Positions 10,442 to 22,170 of a stretch of DNA of 60,500 nt are shown here, piece after piece; the first letter of the stretch is position 1, and each line of letters starts with the position of its first letter. The notes under the pieces were generated by a model, which saw only the letters and a program-made list of their open reading frames with translations, was not told the origin of the DNA and did no database searches. Position numbers and translations under genes: made by a program. Source of the DNA: Apostichopus japonicus (taxonomy: Eukaryota > Echinodermata > Holothuroidea > Aspidochirotida > Stichopodidae); NCBI RefSeq assembly GCF_037975245.1, contig NC_092576.1, positions 24,388,111-24,448,610 on the forward strand, in the 5' to 3' direction.

Positions 10442-11932
10442 CAAAGTTTTGTTCGATTTCTGAGAGAGCCTAATACCTTGTGTGGTCCCCATAGAGAGGT
10501 GACCATTCAAACCTCTTAGTGAACTAGCACAGAAGATATAGGCCTAGCACTAACACAGCCATTCAGTGTGCAGTCCATGTATAACATCAAAATCTGTATC
10601 GCCCTATTACAATTACTCAAAGCTCCTGTAAAGTGAGTCATTGGCCTAGCAGTCTCTTACTTCTATTACTCACCCCTCCCCCATCCCTCCTCCCCCATCA
10701 TGAGATAAACTTGTAACTGTCAACATTGACAAAATCAAAAAGGAAAAGAGCTCTCGTCTTACTCTTAAATTTGACAAATAAACTAGGTCACTCATGAGTT
10801 ATACTCACCGATTTAATACACTGAAACTGCCGTAGCAAAAATACTGAATATGTACTGTAGTAGTACGTATAATGTGAACTTAGTAGAGGGAGCACTGAAT
10901 CAGGCAAGGAGCGCGACGGTTAAACTGCTGGCTCGTAAACACCGAGTTACTGCTATGAAAACTAGCTTCAGAAACAGTTTTAAGAACAACCTTAGGGAAT
11001 ACTTGGTGCATGATACAATGAATGCAAAGCTCATCAAGACCATATATGCCCTTGCCTTCTCTTTCCTCGAAGAATGTGAAGTATTTAATTATTTAGACGT
11101 TAGGAAACTGGGGGGGGGGTGGAGGGGCGGGGTTGGAAGGAGGATCTGTCTAAGTGATGCAAATCTCCAACATAAGTGTCACTATACCACAAAGAAGTAC
11201 ATTAGCATCCTTCCCATCGTCGGGTGACCAACTATCTATTTGTGTTTTTTTCTAGATATTTTTATTATCGATTTTGACTTAATTCTATTACAGATCTGTT
11301 AACTGTTCCAGGCACTGAGCTAAACAGTGGATGTTGTTACTAGGAAGTCTAATTGCTTGATAGTACAGAATCTCCTACCCCTTTCACATCTCGCGGTGAG
11401 TTGAGTCTTCGTTCATTTCGAGCTACAAGTTGCCATTATGACATCATGGCCACCCCAATAATCCTGATCTTCTAACTCCAAGGAAGAATCCAGGCTTTAA
11501 CTAAGTCAAACTTGGTCACAATTTATATCAAATATATCTTTAGTTAGGGACGAGGTATTGAGGTGGGGTTTTCAAATAACATTGTAGAATATTGTTATTT
11601 TTTTGCTATATTAGTGTCGCATGTTCTTCTAGGGGAATTATTCGTTTAGTGCAGGGTTTCCCTAGCTTTTGGAGACACGATCTGAGTCATTATTATACTA
11701 TAATACGCATAACAGTGCTTTGTAAAGATCAAGCTCATAGATTAATAATGTAATGAAAAATGCACGGTACGGTACTACTATGGCAACATATATGCGTATG
11801 GAACGCGAAAAGGGTTTGTCTATAGGTACGACTTTTGTGCATTACTAAATTATGATATATCAGATTTTAGTTCAACAAAAGGTACTCTAGTTTCGACTTT
11901 CAGAAACGTCTCACAAACCCCCTGGTGTGGAC
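10442..11932. other. Intergenic DNA; one unrecognised ORF
   Basis: The only long frame is 10850-11227 (+, 125 aa). It has mixed composition, runs through a G-rich patch near 11110 and has no recognised domain or splice support. I do not call it a gene. The rest is unstructured AT-rich sequence. Confidence 0.45.
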
Positions 11933-11935
11933 TTA

Positions 11936-12340
11936 AGGCCCGGTCACACTATACCGATTTTTTATCGGAATACTATCCGATTTTCCCGGACGAATCGAAA
12001 CAGCCAGTTTTTCGTTCGGGTCTTCTAGCCACAGTGATAAAGGACCTGATTTGCTATCTGTTGAGCCATTCCGATGTGGAATAGCCCTCTCCTAACTTTT
12101 GATATTGACTCCGTTTCCTTTTATCGGATAGCTATCCGATTTCTCTTCCGATTTTTATCGTTTTTCGATGTGACGTCACTTCAGAATATAGTCAGTTCTA
12201 GAACCCCTCAGATTTGAAGTAGGTATTCGAATATTCCACTGCATTCATCACATTCACTACCACAAACCTCACTCTTCGGCCTAAAATCGGAAAAATCGGA
12301 CCGTATTCCGATAAACTATCGCTGTAGTGTGACCGGGCCT
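11936..12340. mobile_element. PIF/Harbinger-like MITE (405 bp)
   Basis: The two ends form inverted repeats of about 49 bp with roughly six mismatches, beginning AGGCCCGGTCACACTA. They are bounded by TTA on both sides (11933-11935 and 12341-12343), the 3-bp target preference of PIF/Harbinger elements. The interior contains further short palindromes around ATCCGAT/ATCGGAT. It is too small to encode a transposase. Confidence 0.88.
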
Positions 12341-12343
12341 TTA

Positions 12344-13670
12344 CACAACTACTAGGGGTTAATGCACCCCAGTTAGTGAACCCCTGGTTTAGTGGTTGAA
12401 TGAACAATTCATACTTGAAGGAACACTTGAGTAGATGAGTATAGAAAGAGACAAAAATATGAGATGAGATTGTTCATGGTTCATGTGTGTTTTTTCTGTC
12501 ACTCATATTTCAATTATTAACAATCTTCATCTCTTTCCAATATACACAATAACAAGACAGAAATGAAAGAATAATTAATTATCTTCAATCTAAAATCTGC
12601 ACAATAAAATATCACACTTCAAAAGTATATAAATAATAGAAAAAAAAAAAACTGACAACTAAACTGAGGCAATGGGCATATTTTAACCTATGCAATAATA
12701 CTTAGGGATAAACATACATATATTTATCCTATGTTATGCTTAGCCTGGAATAAACAGACATATATTTAACCTACTCTTTAACCCTTATATGACCAAAATA
12801 CAGAAATCAAGTTGTTTAATGCAGTTAATACTACCTATCTTGGCCAAAACTGCCACATTTTATTTGTTCATGTGAAATTCTGCTGGGTTTGCCCATTCAG
12901 ATTCTTCCCTCTGGTATGTTCAATTTAATGGCATTGAATATATGAGAATAGAGGGAGTTAACAGTTAAAGAAGATAAGTATCGTTGATCGTAATTATAGT
13001 CACTGCAATAATAAGAACCCATTAATAGTAGGCAGTACAGCTATTCCTAGTTAGCTTAATATGTCCATAAAAGAACAGGGAAGGGGCATGATAAGATCAT
13101 ACCAACGTTATATTTTGTAAAAGCAACAACCACTTCATTGAATTACATAAATGAGCCATACAACTGCTATTCAGTTTAGCTGTAATGTATTAGTCATATT
13201 ACCTGACATGATTAATATCACTGAAATATTGTCATGATTGGTTTGCGGGAATTTTTTGATAGTAATAGTAGCTGCAAAAATCAGTACAGATTTCATCCAA
13301 ATAAAGTATTTTCTTCATTTCTTAGTATTTCTTTTTTTAATGTTTTTGTTGGAAATTACTCTTTCTTTGGTGTTTGTAAATGCTGCCCCCCTTTATGGTA
13401 AGTGTCTACTGCTACATGTATATACAATATTGCACAAACTGCACGTTCACACCAAAAAAATGTGGTTGAAAGAAAAAACAATCACCAAACAAGAGTCTTT
13501 CCTCAAAATAAATTAATAAATAAATTAGAAAATATTGAAACAAACAAAAAATGGAAAATGTACTATATGACAGTTTTATGTAACCTATCAGAAACCAAAC
13601 TACAGTTATTAAATATTGGAAAAAAAAATTGATGTCAAAAATGATATTGAATAAAATTAACCACAGATTT
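12344..13670. other. Intergenic DNA without a recognisable gene
   Basis: Very AT-rich sequence with scattered A runs. The short ORFs near 13.2-13.7 kb overlap one another in several frames and show no family likeness. Confidence 0.5.
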
Positions 13671-14000
13671 GTACTCATACTCAGGTACACATACTCTCCC
13701 ACATGGATTGGTACTCATACTCAGGTACACATACTCTCCCACATGGATTTGTACTCATACTCAGGTACACATACTCTCCCACATGGATTGGTACTCATAC
13801 TCAGGTACACTCTCTCCCACATGGTTTTGTACTCATACTCTGGTACACATACTCTCCCACATGGATTTGTACTCATACTCAGGTACACATACTCTCCCAC
13901 ATGGATTTGTACTCATACTCAGGTACATACTCTCCCACATGGATTTGCACTCATACACAGGTACGCACACTCTTCAACATGGATTTGTACTCATCCTCTG
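13671..14000. repeat. 40-bp minisatellite, about 8 copies
   Basis: Unit of about 40 bp starting GTACTCATACTCAGGTACAC, with 36-38-bp variants. The period is not a multiple of three, so all three + frames stay open with the same cycling peptide. That explains the overlapping ORFs here without any gene. Confidence 0.97.
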
Positions 14001-14082
14001 AGGAATTTGAAAGCAAGTATTAGATACTTGTGCAATATTAAGGTAGCCGTGCTTATACCAAGGACATGTCTTCTTGTACTGT

Positions 14083-14192
<110 letters not shown>

Positions 14193-17100
14193 ATAGCCCT
14201 CAGCTGGAAGTTGAAAGAAGAAAGTGCTTTTTTTGGTTTGTTTTTCTTTAGGGTTATGAGAAATAAAACTTTGTGAAATGATCAAGGTAACAATTTGGAA
14301 TGATGAATGTTTTTACCAGATAGATCAAAACATTTCATGAAAATGGCGGAAACTTTGGTTTATTTAATTTCTGGTAAAGATAGGATGGAATGGTTTGGAA
14401 TGTGCACTCTTAGTATACCGTGCTCTGATTGGTAGAAACCTGGAATAGAAAAAGTGTTGTTGACTTGTTTGAAGTGACTCTTATTGTTAAACTCTTCTAA
14501 AGATACTCTTTTGGGCAAAACAAAAAAAGAAAAAAAAAAAGAGAAAAGTTCTTAAGTATTTGGTTCATTTTAAAATACTAAGGATAAACTTATTAAAAGA
14601 AAAAGACAATGAGGTTTTAAAAAAAGGGGGGAAATTATTGGCACACAGCAAACAAATTATTTCAAGACGATGCTTATTTCACAATTGAAAGAAGAATGTG
14701 GAATGGTTTTGGAATGTACAGGTAGGGAACATATAAAAGGAAAGAAAAATGGAATGAAAGATATGACAAATTATATCTGAGGCAAAACAAAATATATATA
14801 GATATTCACTAAACTAGCTGACCCCATTTGACCCCAAAATCTACTTAAATGGCTAACAGCTCTTCAAAAGTTACTATTCTTGTTATACCTCTAGGAGGAG
14901 TACCTCTTAAAGTGACAGTGTATGGCCAAATGTAACTGATTGCACATTTGAAGATGATTACACCATTGAAAGTATACATACACAAGTCTCTGGCAAAACT
15001 AATCATAGGAAGTACTTGTTGCTTGAGAATTGTTTGAGAAATCAACCCTTTTCTACTTTTATACTCCGATTTTCAGAATAAGTGACTGGAATACAGTCTA
15101 ATACAGTACACTCTTAGGTCAGTTTAATACTCAGATGTAATGCCAATCTCACTGGGTGAACATAAAAAAAAAATGTTATGGCCTCAAATGACATGTTCTT
15201 ATAACAATACAATACAAATTTTTTGTCAAGGACAAATTTGTGATTAATATCATCCAAAATGGTGTTCATGTCAGTCATGTGAAATTAAAAGAACATGTTT
15301 CGGTCGAGTTATTTGTACTTCATAAACAATGTATTAACGTTAAAAATTGAGGCGTATGCTTAGGAGCGGACGTTATCGTCAATTTAGCCTTAAAGGAGCA
15401 GTCCAGAGATACAGCATTGTTTGAAGCTGAATAGGTTGAAAAAACAAGAAATAGCAATAGAGACATTCAATGTTTCTTGATGTTTCATTTTCGATGTTTC
15501 CTTTTCAATTTATCTTTAACTCTAACACAAAGCAAGTCTACAATTCTGCCTAGACTCGATCTTTTTATAACAGATAATTGAAGGAATGTCGTTGATAATT
15601 CTTACACGATGCGTTGTTCGGAACCCTTTAAAGCTAATGCATAGAGCTAATAGACTAATGATTAAAAGATTAACATGAAGAATTAACAAAAACATAAAAA
15701 GACGTAGAATTTAGAGATATATCACAAAATAATATATGATAAATAACTTGAGTAACCGTCCGATTCATGCTTCATTAAACTGTCGTACTTTGTTAACGAT
15801 GGTGATATACCATCGTTGAATGAGGGAGGTTTGATTTTGTTTTAACGAGGTGTGATTGTTCATTGTTTCATTGTTCTTATTTCATTGTTCTCAAGTGTTA
15901 ATGTTAAGAACTTCATCATTAATAAGATGGCCTTTACAATAAGGATATCACTTGTTTTACAGTTTTAATCGAGTAAAGCCTCTAAAAGGATCTTTATCCG
16001 TGACCTGTTTTCCATGCATGTCATCTTTTTGAAGAACAAAAAATTGGTTAAAATTAAAGGTCATCTGAATATAAAATCATTTCCTTGCTGTCTCTGCAAT
16101 CGATCAAAGCAAAATGATAAAATTTCTCTAGGCGACGATAAGAGGCGAGAACTTAGACATCCCGTAACCCACAGAGAAAGATGCACGAAATCAATGACCA
16201 TATTAAGCACTTAAAGTTTAGGAGGTAGTTGACAGTCAAACAAAAGGAAAAATAGATAAAGCTTATTGCAATATTTATATACAGCCTCACGTATTATTAT
16301 TAATAATTATTAGTAACTAAAAAAAAGTTTTTCGTTCAGTAGCTTGAAAGTTTCTGCGGTCATTGCAACTGTTTTTGGGATAATATTTTCATTTTTCGAA
16401 TGACAAAATAATTGCCAAATTACCTCTACTTTTGTGTAATTATTTTGAAACTTTTGTAATATTTGTCTTTGATACTGTTATATTAATAGTTTTGTGTCCT
16501 GGAGATATGTGTAGAGATGCTATGAGATAGTTTGTAAGTATATATATATATTTATATATATGTATATATTCAATGCAGTCACTAGTTTGTCGGTTTGGTG
16601 AATGGTGGTAACCTTAGTAAACCAAACTTTGTTTTATAATAAAATACACCAAAAAAAAAAAAAACATTTGAAAACATCAGCTTGTACAAACTTATTCAAA
16701 CTGTTTTCTTTACCATTTTTTTTTACAAAGAAGTGAAGTGGTTGGCTATATTCTAATGGCAGGAATCTGCCAAAGCTTTAAAATTCCTTCTTGGAAGATC
16801 AAAGAAACTCTGGGTCTCTTTTCCTCTCAGTCTCAGGTTTATTGAAAGCACATCAGGGTATTTTTATTACTCATTGTTAATAATATACAGGAACATCGTC
16901 AACATCAAAAAGAATTAAATAGTTGCACTGTGACCTCAAAAAAAAATAAACAATGCACACAAAACAAACCGAAAAAAAAAAAAAGGACAAAAGTCTAGTT
17001 AAAAATTCTTTTGAAAGAATGATACAATTTCTCCCCTAAAAGAAGAAAGAAACCATTTTTTTTTTTTTTTTTATGAAAAAAATCTAAAAATTCATCCTAA

Positions 17101-17330
17101 TTTGAAAGTCGCTCATAGCTTTTCCTTTTTCTTCATTTTTTTTGCACTTCTTATAAAAATGTCCCCCATTCTCCATTCTCTTGTTTATTCTTTGTTTTTA
17201 TCATGTCAGATAAATACCAAGAAAGTTGCCAGCAGAAAGTTGAGGATTTTTGCCTTGGAATGTTAACATCACTTTTTTTTCAGGTAGGAACTCAAGCTGT
17301 TTCACTGTATCTTGTAAAATGCTGAATTAT
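14193..17330. other. Intergenic DNA and possible distal onecut 3' UTR
   Basis: No gene is seen. The sequence is AT-rich with several A or T homopolymers (for example near 16655, 16975 and 17060). TTTATT, a - strand AATAAA, occurs near 16838 and 17184; either could end the onecut transcript. Confidence 0.45.
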
Positions 17331-17429
17331 TTCATTTTGACACAACATCATGAATATGATATATTTGTCGTACTCTGATTCCCCTAACGATTCGGTTGCC
17401 GAAGCCCATCGTTCTACCTTTCGTAGACG

Positions 17430-17504
17430 AAAAGGGTGCGAATGTGGGTGCCGTACGTGCTATGGAAGGTCCCACACCCGCACCTTGCTGCGTACCCCTT
17501 TTCC
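17430..17504 (-). promoter_or_regulatory. Stem-loop in probable onecut 3' UTR
   Basis: Within an unusually GC-rich patch 170-250 bases downstream of the onecut stop codon, 17435-17448 and 17471-17484 are inverted copies matching at 12 of 14 positions. AAAAGGG (17430-17436) and CCCCTTTT (17495-17502) can add an outer helix across an internal loop. In the onecut RNA (- strand) this would form a hairpin with a ~22-base loop. A weak 69-codon ORF covers it but has no recognised domain. A regulatory role is inference. Confidence 0.4.
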
Positions 17505-17676
17505 CAACATTTACTGGTAACTGAATAAATGAATGTTCCATGTTTCAAGATGTAACTCTTAAAGGGGGGGGGCATCTCATGACCTTTCAGGAAGAGCGAC
17601 AGATCACTGGGTTAGAATGTCGATATAAAAATTGATTCATTTTCAAAAATTGATGAATATTAAAAAACAACAAGAC

Positions 17677-18059
17677 TCATGCCTTGAATTCTGACTTTGG
17701 CGTAATTGTAGTTGCATGTGTCATGACCGGTGAGGTCGGTACTGCTGATTGGTTGCTGGATACCCTGTTGTTGTTGTTGTTATTGTTGTTGACCCCGTTG
17801 GCGGCCGCGGCGGCGTTCAACTCGTCCTGCCACTTGTCCTGCGATCTCCTCCGCGCATTCATGAAGAAGTTACTGACGGTGCTGAGCTCCAGGCCCAGTT
17901 GTTGCGCGATCGTCATCTGCATCTCTTTGGACGGCCTCTTGTTCTCTTTAAAAATTGCATGAAGTGTTCGCCGTTGTAGGTCGGTGAAGACGAGCCGAGG
18001 CTTCTTGACGTGGCTGTTCTGTGTGGGCGCCTTGGCGTCATCTTCTTTCTTTTTACAAG
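17677..18059 (-). CDS. onecut: Onecut homeodomain exon (last coding exon)
   Basis: This exon encodes the C-terminal 126 residues plus two bases of a split codon. It starts after a pyrimidine-rich acceptor ending CAACAG. Joining G (end of exon 1) to CT restores Ala, giving LRLA-A-CKKKED, the same LRLAACK junction as in vertebrate Onecut proteins. Residues ~355-414 are a homeodomain with the recognition-helix signature STVSNFFMNARRRS. Phe at homeodomain position 48 and Met at position 50 are diagnostic of the Onecut/CUT class. The tail has a run of five Ala and one of eight Asn, the latter from an imperfect AAC/AAT repeat, then a Ser/Thr-rich end KSEFKA and TGA at 17677-17679. Onecut factors bind DNA through CUT plus homeodomain and act in neural, endodermal and ciliary-band programmes in animals. 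Confidence 0.97.
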
Positions 18060-18217
18060 CTGTTGAAGAGGAGAAGAGAAGATTTGGTTTAATACAAACA
18101 ACAACCCAGTCTTTTAAATCAATATTTGTGGTCAATCACTCACTCACTCACACGGCCGAGTTAGACTCGGTTCTGAAAATGTTAACCCTCATCCCGGTAA
18201 TGAAATGAGACTCGGTC

Positions 18218-18528
18218 CTAAAACCATTTCAATCCACACAGTTCTAAAACCATTTCAATCCACATAGTTCTAAAACCATTTCAATCCATGCAGTTCTAAA
18301 ACCATTTCAATCCATGCAGTTCTAAAACCATTTCAATCCGCACAGTTCTAAAACCATTTCAATCCATGCAGTTCTAAAACCATTTCAATCCACACAGTTC
18401 TAAACCATTTCAATCCATGCAGGTCTAATACCATTTCAATCCATGCAGGTCTAATACCATTTCAATCCATGCAGGTCTAATACCATTTCAATCCATACAG
18501 TTTGAAACCATTTCAATCCACACAGTTC
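18218..18528. repeat. 26-bp minisatellite, about 12 copies
   Basis: Unit of about 25-26 bp with core AAACCATTTCAATCCATGCA and a few variants. It starts only ~160 bp from the homeodomain exon acceptor, so array length could affect the distance to the branch region. Confidence 0.96.
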
Positions 18529-18786
18529 AAGCAAATGTCTGGTATCAAATCATCTCACCATGCCTCTCTAATATCATTTGCTTTATCTTTTTTTATTTGG
18601 GGGGGGGTGGTGGTGGGGGAAAGTATGTTTTTTGTTTAATCAAAGTCATCTCTGAAGTTATGTGTGCACAAACACAGCATCTCAGAGCTAGATCAAGATA
18701 GTATAGTAGTGTATAAAAGAAATTACTTTATGCAATCAAAGGTCTGGTATCAAATCATCTCACCGTGTCTCTTACGTTACTGTACA

Positions 18787-19396
18787 TGTGTGCACAAACA
18801 CAGCATCTCAGAAGCTATCCAGCTAGTATAGTAGTTAATATACACTAGTGCAACCTTCCCTACATTTGCTTGTTAGAGCTGTAAACATCTGCTACAGGTA
18901 TAACATCTCAGAGCTATCCAGATAGTATAGTAGTTAATATACACTAGTGCAACCTTCCCTACATTTGCTTGTTAGAGCTGTAAACATCTGCTACAGTAAT
19001 AACATCTCAGAAGCTATCCAGATAGTATAGTAGTTAATATACACTAGTGCAACATTCCCTACATTTGCTTGTTAGAGCTGTAAACATCTGCTACAGGTAT
19101 AACATCTCAGAAGCTATCCAGATAGTATAGTAGTTAATATACACTAGTGCAACCTTCCCTACATTTGCTTGTTAGAGCTGTAAACATCTGCTACAGGTAT
19201 AACATCTCAGAGCTATCCAGATAGTATAGTAGTTAATATACACTAGTGCAACCTTCCCTACATTGGTTGTTTGCTGTTAACATCTGCTACAGACATAAAA
19301 TCTCACAAGCTATGCAGATAGTATAGTAGTTAATATACACTAGTGCAACCTTCCCTAACGTTTGCTTGTTTGCCGTAAACATCTGCTACAGACAGG
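18787..19396. repeat. ~100-bp tandem repeat, about 6 copies
   Basis: Units with AACATCTCAG at 18902, 19001, 19101 and 19201, and degraded copies at ~18800 and 19297. Each contains TAGTATAGTAGTTAATATAC and a CTGTAAACATCTGCTACAG block. A further partial relative lies near 18660-18720. Confidence 0.95.
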
Positions 19397-20335
19397 TGAA
19401 TATTTGTTAGCGGTACTTTATTAATTTTTTCCTCATTTTGATAAACCTTAGGGGAGAGTTGGTAGGTTTCATCTCAAGTTTTTTGAGCCACTGGCTAAAG
19501 AACGTTGCTGCACAGCGTATGCTTTCTCTAATCAATAGTGATCAATATGACAATCCAGTCAGTAATCACGCTAACTCGGCCTATCCTATGTAAATTTGCC
19601 CGATAATTAATAAAAAGTAGGTGAGAGCATGCAATGTGTTGTAAACATTCGTACAATGATTCTCTCCCATTCCCATTGGGACAGACAACCCAATTTTTTT
19701 ACATCGCGTACGAACAAGCATTGTGGGACTCGGATCGAAACAGATCAATAAACCTAACCACACGTTTCCACTATTCATTGATTGCTTAATCAACACCTCC
19801 ATCTGTGGCGAAAACCTACGGGGATTCGAGCATATCCAGTACTGAGTATAGAGCCTAACATACAGTGTATATTTGCTGTATGCATATATAGGAGGATGCT
19901 TTGGACAAGCCATGCCTATAAATGACTCACATTTAAACCCTTTTATGACATAAAAAAATTATATATATTTATTTAATATATTGAATGGAATATTTTACAA
20001 AAGGTGATAACAATTTTATCAAGCAGACTAGGGGTTATTTGCTATGATAAATTTAATAGGGAGGAAAATGAAAAAATTCAAATTATTAAAAGTTAAAGAA
20101 ATAAAATAAAATCAAATTTCACAGCATTGTCTTTGGATCTCTTTTGGACCATTTTTTCATTGTTTCCAGTAAAATATAAAATGTCCCAGTAAAATGTACC
20201 TTTTTTAAAGGTTTTAAACTGGTCAAACCAAGTATTGTTTAGAAGGCCATCAAGAAGGTAAAAATGTCCAAAATTTCCAGCTACAACTTCACATGCGCAC
20301 CATGCGATAATTATTTTGGTAATTATGAGTCATAT

Positions 20336-20845
20336 GGTGTATATTTAGTAGTATTTAATCATATTTAATAGTATTAATAATTTTTAGTAGTATTTTATAG
20401 TATTAATCGTATTAAATAATATTTAATGGTATAATAGCTTTTGTAGTGTTTAATAGTATTTAATAGTATTAATAGTTTTAGTAGCCTTTAATATATTAAA
20501 CGTATTAAAAGTATTTAATAACATTTAATAATATTTGATAATATTAATAAAATTTAAGAGTATTAATAACATTTAAGAGTATTAGCAGTATTTAAGAGTA
20601 TTAATGTATTTAATAGTGTTAATAGCATTAAGAGTATTTAATAATACTTCTTAAAAATATTGAAGAGTATTAACAGTATTTAAGAGCCCTAATAGTATTT
20701 AACACTGTTAATAATATTTAAGAGTATTAATAGTATGTAATAGTATTAATAATATTTAAGAGTATTAATCATATTTAAGAGTACTGATAGTATTTAATAG
20801 TATTAATAATATTTAAGAGTATTAATAGTATTTAATGGTAATTTC
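20336..20845. repeat. AT-only degenerate repeat (TATTTAATAG-like)
   Basis: About 500 bp built from variants of TATTTAATAGTATTAATA and ATTTAAGAGTATTAATA. Copies are strongly diverged. Confidence 0.9.
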
Positions 20846-22055
20846 TTGCCTATAGTTTTCCAGGTTTACATATTTGAATAGGTATAGGCAAACTGATCGT
20901 TGGGATTGACTGCACTACTGCTGTGGTGCAAGTAACATCCTTTATTTTGTTTGCTAGATCCTATCCATCCCCATACATATACTTCAGTACACTTTCCAAG
21001 TATTTCAAGTCACTTCTGAGTCATCAGATGAAAGCATTCCCTATTACCTATTGGTCAATTAATTGTATCTAATATGTCGGGGTTTGGACCGGCTTTTCGA
21101 GTGGGTAAAAAATTGACTTTGGTCCTTAAGCAAAGTTGATTACATAAAGAGCACACCTATTAGTTACACACCCCTTTGCCATCCTCTCTGTAATTCTCTC
21201 ACAGTAATTAAGCAGATGCCGTAAAAATTGACGGTTGAACCTAATTTCCAGAGACCTCTGGGTTTTTTTCTTGTATCCTTTTCTTTTTTTTGTTACTTCT
21301 TACTTCTTCTTTTTTGTACTGTAAAGTGTTTATTGTCCCAAGTGTTGTACATTTACTATGATGGACTCTTATACTTCAAAAGATTTAAAAAAAGTCAAAA
21401 AAAAAAAAGTCTTCGTTTTGCAATGAATAAGCACTTGAATTTGGCCTCTTTGCTCCGCTCTAGACAACATACCTTCACTATTACAGCGTCCCTAGCCTTA
21501 GAGTTCAGATTGTCAGATATCAATCAAACTAAACCGTCTCACTGTTTTCCCTCAAAAACCTTTTTTGCGCTCGACTAACTCTATGGAGGGCTGGAGATTT
21601 ATTCCCCGAGGTAGCAGGCAGGCCGATGCTCTGGTTTTTTGCTTCGTACAGGCTTCATATTCAATTACAGTATTGAGTCATTGCTGCGTTCAGCCGTGGC
21701 AGCAGTGAACACCAAAGTTCAGAGATTTGTTCAAAGAAAGAGATGAATTTGATTGAGGAACATCAAACATACATCTTGCAATTGTTGAATTATTTAGTTT
21801 AGTATATTTAGTACTAGCAGTAGTTTACAGGCCTGATGGATTGGTACCCTTTCTACTCTGGATGAATAGATTAGCCGTCTCTTCACAGGTATAAGATCAT
21901 CCTGAACGACATGAGATAGTCAAATCTATTAAACTTTTTTTTCAATTGAGAAAAAATTAATATCAATTAAAACTTGTTTTAATTCATTTTTTAACTAGAA
22001 TACATTTATCAAATAATCGCATTTATCAAATAATGTTGATAAACCACATTTATTA

Positions 22056-22170
22056 TCAGTGATTATATATATATATCAGTGATTATATATATATCAGTGA
22101 TTATATCAGTGATTATATATATATATCAGTGATTATATATTATTATTATTATCAGTGATTACTGTATATC
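22056..22170. repeat. ATCAGTGATT(AT)n repeat
   Basis: Six ATCAGTGATT blocks separated by short TA or TTA runs of varying length. Confidence 0.9.

Noticed and set aside
10850-11227. 125-aa ORF in the intergenic region
   Set aside because: No family likeness, no splice context, and it runs through a G-rich patch; kept only as an unrecognised frame.
17332-17541. 69-aa ORF downstream of the onecut stop
   Set aside because: It lies in the probable 3' UTR over a stem-loop and has no family likeness.
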